This document shows positions 6,891 through 9,747 of a DNA stretch of 9,747 nucleotides, in pieces. Under the pieces are notes generated by a model. That model was not told where the DNA came from. It saw only the letters and a program-made list of their open reading frames with translations, and searched no databases. Within the stretch, counting starts at the first letter, position 1; each line of letters begins with the position of its first letter. The stretch is from positions 1 to 9,747 of the forward strand of contig DVHM01000075.1 of the NCBI GenBank assembly GCA_018712125.1. The letters run 5' to 3'. The translations under genes were made by a program, and so were the position numbers. Source of the DNA: Pullilachnospira_A gallistercoris (GTDB lineage: Bacteria > Bacillota > Clostridia > Lachnospirales > Lachnospiraceae).

Positions 6891-7574
6891 ATGTATCGTT
6901 ATGATCTTCATGTACATACAAAGGAGGTAAGCCCCTGCGGGAAACTGACCGTAGAGGAGACCGTAGATCTCTACAAGGCAAAGGGTTATGACGGATTCTG
7001 GCTGACCAACCATTTCCACAGAGAATTTTTTGAGAGGACAAAGGGCCTGACCTGGGAACAACGGGTGGAGGCTTTTTTTCTTCCCTGGAGAGAAGGGAAG
7101 AAATATGCCGGGGAGGATTTCTTTATCGGGCAGGGCATGGAACTGCGGTTTCTGACGGATCCCAACGATTATCTGCTCTTTGGAATTACCGAGGAGCTGC
7201 TGCTGGCGGAGGGAGAGGAGTGGCTTTCCATGAACCTGGAGCGATTTTTTGAAAAGTATCGCGAGCGCCTTCTGATTATCCAGGCCCATCCCAACCGACA
7301 GGGCAGTTCCCGGCCGGCCGACCCCCGTTTTCTCCACGGTATGGAAGCGCACAACAGCAATCCCCGGCATGATAACGGAAACACGGCCACCTGCAGTCTG
7401 ATCTGCGCCCACCCCTGGCTGATTCCCACAGCCGGAAGCGACAGCCACCGGCGGGAGGACGCGGGGATTACCGGGATTCTGACCCGGGAAAGACTGACCT
7501 GTGACGAGGAATTGATCGGTGTGCTTGAAGACAGGCGCTATGAGATTCTGATGTCTTCAGCTGATGCTTTTTAA
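6891..7574 (+). CDS. PHP-domain protein (second copy)
   Basis: A 227-residue soluble PHP-superfamily protein, distinct from the copy at 5220-6020. Metal-ligand motifs are HVH (H7, H9), TNH (H41), E84 in GMEL, QAHP (H133) and GSDSH (D184, H186). The position matching H87 of the first copy reads DY (93-94), so one usual ligand is replaced or lost. A Cys (C16, in SPCG) stands where many PHP enzymes have Asp or His. AGGAGG (6878-6883) is seven bases before the ATG. The pattern fits a metal-dependent phosphoesterase or related hydrolase; the substrate is unknown. It is the last gene of the cluster. No intrinsic terminator is seen after the stop codon, and the next promoter begins only about 20 bases later, so some read-through into the next gene is possible. 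Confidence 0.88.
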   Translation: MYRYDLHVHTKEVSPCGKLTVEETVDLYKAKGYDGFWLTNHFHREFFERTKGLTWEQRVEAFFLPWREGKKYAGEDFFIGQGMELRFLTDPNDYLLFGITEELLLAEGEEWLSMNLERFFEKYRERLLIIQAHPNRQGSSRPADPRFLHGMEAHNSNPRHDNGNTATCSLICAHPWLIPTAGSDSHRREDAGITGILTRERLTCDEELIGVLEDRRYEILMSSADAF

Positions 7575-7593
7575 ATCTGTTTACTACTCGCTC

Positions 7594-7622
7594 TTGACAA
7601 GGGAGGATATAATCTCTACTAT
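7594..7622 (+). promoter_or_regulatory. Promoter of the small zinc-ribbon gene
   Basis: A perfect TTGACA (7594-7599) is separated by 17 bases from TACTAT (7617-7622). A perfect TATAAT also sits at 7608-7613, but only eight bases from TTGACA, too close to pair with it. Transcription would start near 7629, leaving a leader of about 34 nt before the ATG at 7663. Confidence 0.6.
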
Positions 7623-7662
7623 ATGACAGAAAATGCAGGGATTGCGCAAAGGAGGAAGGAAA

Positions 7663-7980
7663 ATGTTTGCTGCGGCGTTGATTTTCATGTTGATCGGATT
7701 TCTGATGCTGATCGTCGGCGGCTTTGTGAGCCTGGCCCATGTGACATGGGGGATGCTTCTGATGATTGCTGGGCTCCTGATGATTGCGGCCGCGGCTTTT
7801 CTGATGTGGAAAAAGGCGGCCGGTGCCTTCTGGAAATGTGAAAAATGCGGCAGCCTGAAACTTCTGTCCTGGAAGGAAGATCTTACCGGACAGACAGTGG
7901 GCTACCTGGAGAAAGAGATTTACTGCGACAAGTGCGGGAAAAAGACCCGGCATACGCTGGTGCGCAGGAAGGAGCGGTAA
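7663..7980 (+). CDS. Small membrane protein with C-terminal zinc ribbon
   Basis: A 105-residue protein with two membrane helices (about 3-24 and 28-50) followed by a cytoplasmic-looking basic domain. That domain has two CxxC knuckles, C59/C62 (CEKCG) and C88/C91 (CDKCG), about 25 residues apart, a zinc-ribbon arrangement. The start at 7663 follows GGAGG (7651-7655) by seven bases; an upstream in-frame ATG at 7633 has no such site. No specific family was recognised, and no function is assigned. It has its own promoter and probably ends its own transcript, converging with the esterase gene 10 bases away. Confidence 0.82.
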   Translation: MFAAALIFMLIGFLMLIVGGFVSLAHVTWGMLLMIAGLLMIAAAAFLMWKKAAGAFWKCEKCGSLKLLSWKEDLTGQTVGYLEKEIYCDKCGKKTRHTLVRRKER

Positions 7981-7990
7981 AATCCGGCGG

Positions 7991-8836
7991 CTACCGGTTG
8001 TCTGCAGTAAAGTGCCGGGCGGCATAGCGGTAGACTTTCTCGAATTTTGCGATGGCCCTTCTGCTGACGGGGAGAAAGGGCAGCAGCATGTCAAAGGCGT
8101 GGAAACATCCGGGATACACATCCACCTTCGCCGGAACGCCGGCTTTTTTGAGGTTTTCTATGTAGGTCAGCGTCTCGCAGTAGAAGGGCTCGATATCCCC
8201 CACGAAAGTGTAGGCGGGCGGCAGTCCCCGATAGTCCTTCTGACGGGCGGGAGCGGCGTAGGCCGGCACGCTGTCATTTCGGGAATGATCCCTAAACGGG
8301 CGCAGATAGAGATTCCAGGCGGCATGGTTGAGCCGTGTATTCCAGACCGGCGCGTGGTTGTCCCGGGAGGAGGGGGTGTCACGGTCGTCGATCATCGGGT
8401 ACAGGGGCATCTGAAAGGCGATGTCCACCTCGCCCTTATCTCTGGCATACATGCACAGGGCCGCGGTCAGCCCGCCTCCAGCGCTCTCCCCGCCCACCAT
8501 GATCCGGCGGGAATCCACGCCAAGTTCCCGGGCGTGGTCCTTCAGATATTTCAGCGCTTCGTAGCAGTCCAGAAGGGCAGCCGGGTAGGGCGCCTGCCAG
8601 GAGAGCCGATACTCCGGCGTGATGACCACGGCTCCGTATTTCTTTACCAGGGGCAGCGCTCTGGACATATAGATCATCTTTGCCATGCCGGTCACATAGC
8701 CGCCGCCATGGATCCACAGAATGCCTGGGGTTTTCGCCCCGGGCTTTCTGTTTCTGAGAGGTTGAAAGATATAAAGTTTCAATATCCGGCCATCCCTGTG
8801 GAGGATCCGGCATTTTGAAGTGTAGGTTTTCTCCAT
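7991..8836 (-). CDS. Alpha/beta-hydrolase, hormone-sensitive-lipase-like esterase
   Basis: A 281-residue probable cytoplasmic carboxylesterase of the bacterial HSL family. The oxyanion-hole motif HGGG is at 43-46 and the nucleophile elbow GESAG at 116-120 (Ser118). The other triad members are probably D214 (VGDIEPF) and H246 (CFHAF), in the expected order and spacing. There is no signal peptide. Family members hydrolyse short acyl esters; the natural substrate is not shown. The start has only a modest ribosome binding site, AAAGGGA about 10 bases upstream. It is divergent from the response regulator at 9017 and converges with the zinc-ribbon gene. No good terminator is visible in the 10-base gap; a weak CCGG stem with ATTTT lies at about 7979-7998 on the minus strand. 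Confidence 0.92.
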   Translation of the reverse strand: MEKTYTSKCRILHRDGRILKLYIFQPLRNRKPGAKTPGILWIHGGGYVTGMAKMIYMSRALPLVKKYGAVVITPEYRLSWQAPYPAALLDCYEALKYLKDHARELGVDSRRIMVGGESAGGGLTAALCMYARDKGEVDIAFQMPLYPMIDDRDTPSSRDNHAPVWNTRLNHAAWNLYLRPFRDHSRNDSVPAYAAPARQKDYRGLPPAYTFVGDIEPFYCETLTYIENLKKAGVPAKVDVYPGCFHAFDMLLPFLPVSRRAIAKFEKVYRYAARHFTADNR

Positions 8837-8895
8837 GGTGTGTTGTCCCTTTCATCGTTTCTGATTCGCGCATGTCCTATGGTATTTCACATACA

Positions 8896-8924
8896 TTCAT
8901 ACCACAGAAGCCGGATCCACGCAA
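8896..8924 (-). promoter_or_regulatory. Possible esterase promoter
   Basis: On the minus strand TTGCGT (plus 8919-8924) is 17 bases from TATGAA (plus 8896-8901), which is preceded by TGG and so forms an extended -10. The -35 overlaps the dyad at 8920-8936. The match is moderate. Confidence 0.4.
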
Positions 8925-8936
8925 ATTTTGTTTGCG
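8920..8936. promoter_or_regulatory. CGCAAA-N5-TTTGCG dyad between divergent promoters
   Basis: A perfect 6-bp inverted repeat with a five-base centre, CGCAAA (8920-8925) and TTTGCG (8931-8936). It lies eight bases upstream of the -35 of the response-regulator promoter and overlaps the putative esterase -35. This is a suitable place for an autoregulatory site controlling both genes. Its binder is not known. Confidence 0.45.
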
Positions 8937-8944
8937 CTTTTTAT

Positions 8945-8973
8945 TTGAGCTTTTTCCGGGAACATATTATAAT
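8945..8973 (+). promoter_or_regulatory. Promoter of the response regulator gene
   Basis: TTGAGC (8945-8950), a 17-base spacer and a perfect TATAAT (8968-8973). Transcription would start near 8980, about 37 nt before the ATG at 9017. It supports the start at 9017, since a longer open frame from 8840 would run through this promoter. Confidence 0.7.
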
Positions 8974-9016
8974 GGATGCCGACACCAGATTTCGGAGGAA
9001 AGGAAGGAGGAGCGCC

Positions 9017-9688
9017 ATGTATCGGATTTTCATTGTGGAGGATGACGCCGGGCTGGCACAGGCCATGAAAAAGCAGATTGCCTCCTGGGGAAACGAGGTG
9101 TTCTGCGCTGAGGATTTTTCGGATATTATTCCTGCCTTTGTGGCCTGCGAGCCCCATATGGTGCTGATGGATATCATGCTGCCCTTCTATAACGGCTATC
9201 ACTGGTGCAGCGAGATCCGCAGAATCTCCAACGTGCCGATCATCTTCATCTCCTCGGCTTCGGACAATATGAACATCGTCATGGCCATGAACATGGGCGG
9301 GGACGATTTCATCGCGAAACCCGTGGATCTGAGCGTCATGATGGCAAAGATTCAGGCGCTTCTGCGCAGGACCTACGATTTTTCCGGAACGGCGCCGCTG
9401 CTGGAACACCGGGGCGCGGTTCTGAACCTGAACGACGCCTCCCTGACATGGAACGGGGAGAGGATCGAACTGACGAAAAACGAGTTTCGTATCCTCCAGA
9501 CCCTGATGGAGAACAAGGGAAAGGTGGTCAGCCGGGACAAGCTCATGACGAAGCTCTGGCAGATGGACACCTATGTGGAGGAGAATACCCTGACGGTCAA
9601 CGTGAACCGGCTGAGGAAAAAACTGGAGAGCGCGGGACTTTCGGATTTTATCACGACGAAGGTGGGCAGCGGGTATATGATTTCCTGA
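9017..9688 (+). CDS. OmpR-family response regulator, BceR/GraR-like
   Basis: A 223-residue two-component response regulator. The receiver domain (about 1-115) has acidic residues D9/D10, phosphoacceptor D52 (LMDIMLP), a Ser at the switch position (FISS, about 79-80) and conserved K101 (AKP). The C-terminal winged helix (about 127-222) has ELTKNEFRIL, VVSRDKLMTKLW, a V.RLRKKL recognition region and a terminal V.GSGY motif. The sequence from MLPFYNGYHWCSEIR to FISSASDNMN resembles the BceR/GraR/VncR group, which commonly answers to antimicrobial peptides with a short membrane sensor kinase and an ABC exporter; this sub-family call is from memory. The start at 9017 is chosen from AAGGAGG (9004-9010), six bases upstream. 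A partner kinase would be expected just beyond the window. Confidence 0.94.
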   Translation: MYRIFIVEDDAGLAQAMKKQIASWGNEVFCAEDFSDIIPAFVACEPHMVLMDIMLPFYNGYHWCSEIRRISNVPIIFISSASDNMNIVMAMNMGGDDFIAKPVDLSVMMAKIQALLRRTYDFSGTAPLLEHRGAVLNLNDASLTWNGERIELTKNEFRILQTLMENKGKVVSRDKLMTKLWQMDTYVEENTLTVNVNRLRKKLESAGLSDFITTKVGSGYMIS

Positions 9689-9747
9689 GAGGGAGAAGGC
9701 ACGGAAGGAAGAAGGCGCCGAGGGAAAGAGACATCGAGGGGGAGGAC
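9689..9747 (+). other. Purine-rich 3' end of the window, unassigned
   Basis: These 59 bases are very G/A-rich on the plus strand, with several possible ribosome-binding-like AGGGA and GGGGAGG runs, and no ATG. They may be the spacer before a partner kinase or the start of another purine-rich repeat. They do not match the 85-bp units at the left edge in an obvious way. Confidence 0.35.

Noticed and set aside
5821..7041. A 406-codon open frame on the minus strand
   Set aside because: It is antisense to the RpiR gene and parts of both PHP genes, with no recognised motif; an overlap shadow in GC-rich coding DNA.
7979..7998. Weak CCGG stem with ATTTT on the minus strand as an esterase terminator
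   Set aside because: The stem is only 4 bp with a 6-base loop and a short T-run, too weak to call.
8012..8818. A 268-codon plus-strand frame
   Set aside because: It is antisense to the esterase, which has HGGG, GESAG and the remaining triad residues.
8840..9016. Longer N-terminus for the response regulator
   Set aside because: The extension has no receiver-domain sequence and runs through the TTGAGC/TATAAT promoter; AAGGAGG supports the start at 9017.

Overview
The window looks like a chromosomal segment of a low-pathogenicity-neutral, GC-rich member of the Clostridia, most like Lachnospiraceae. This rests on strong AGGAGG-type ribosome binding sites, sigma-A-like promoters, the ECF transporter and RpiR families present, and a BceR/GraR-like response regulator. 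The species cannot be named from the sequence alone.

Layout. Bases 1-340 are the right end of a purine-rich 85-bp tandem array that runs off the left edge. A LysR-type regulator (427-1326, minus) follows. A 388-base divergent intergenic region (1327-1714) holds a lysR promoter, a perfect 12-bp inverted repeat, two tandem ATGAAA-N6/7-TTACAT elements, an extended -10 promoter and a strong leader hairpin. From there runs a tight six-gene plus-strand cluster (1715-7574): ECF S-component, fused double ATPase, EcfT, PHP-domain protein, RpiR/SIS regulator, second PHP-domain protein. Gaps are 4-23 bases and there is no visible internal terminator, so it is probably one operon. After it come a small membrane zinc-ribbon protein with its own promoter (7663-7980), a convergent HSL-family esterase (7991-8836, minus), and an OmpR-type response regulator (9017-9688) divergent from the esterase. 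The last 59 bases are purine-rich and not assigned.

How it may work. The S-AA'-T genes form a complete dedicated (group I) ECF importer in the same gene order as the ykoEDC type. It is linked to two probable metal-dependent PHP phosphoesterases and a SIS-domain regulator of a family that usually senses phosphosugars. A reasonable hypothesis is uptake of a small metabolite whose phosphorylated form is dephosphorylated or hydrolysed by the PHP enzymes and sensed by the RpiR protein. The substrate is unknown. No known riboswitch was recognised that would reveal it. This uncharacterised transport-plus-PHP operon is the best candidate for something undescribed in the window.
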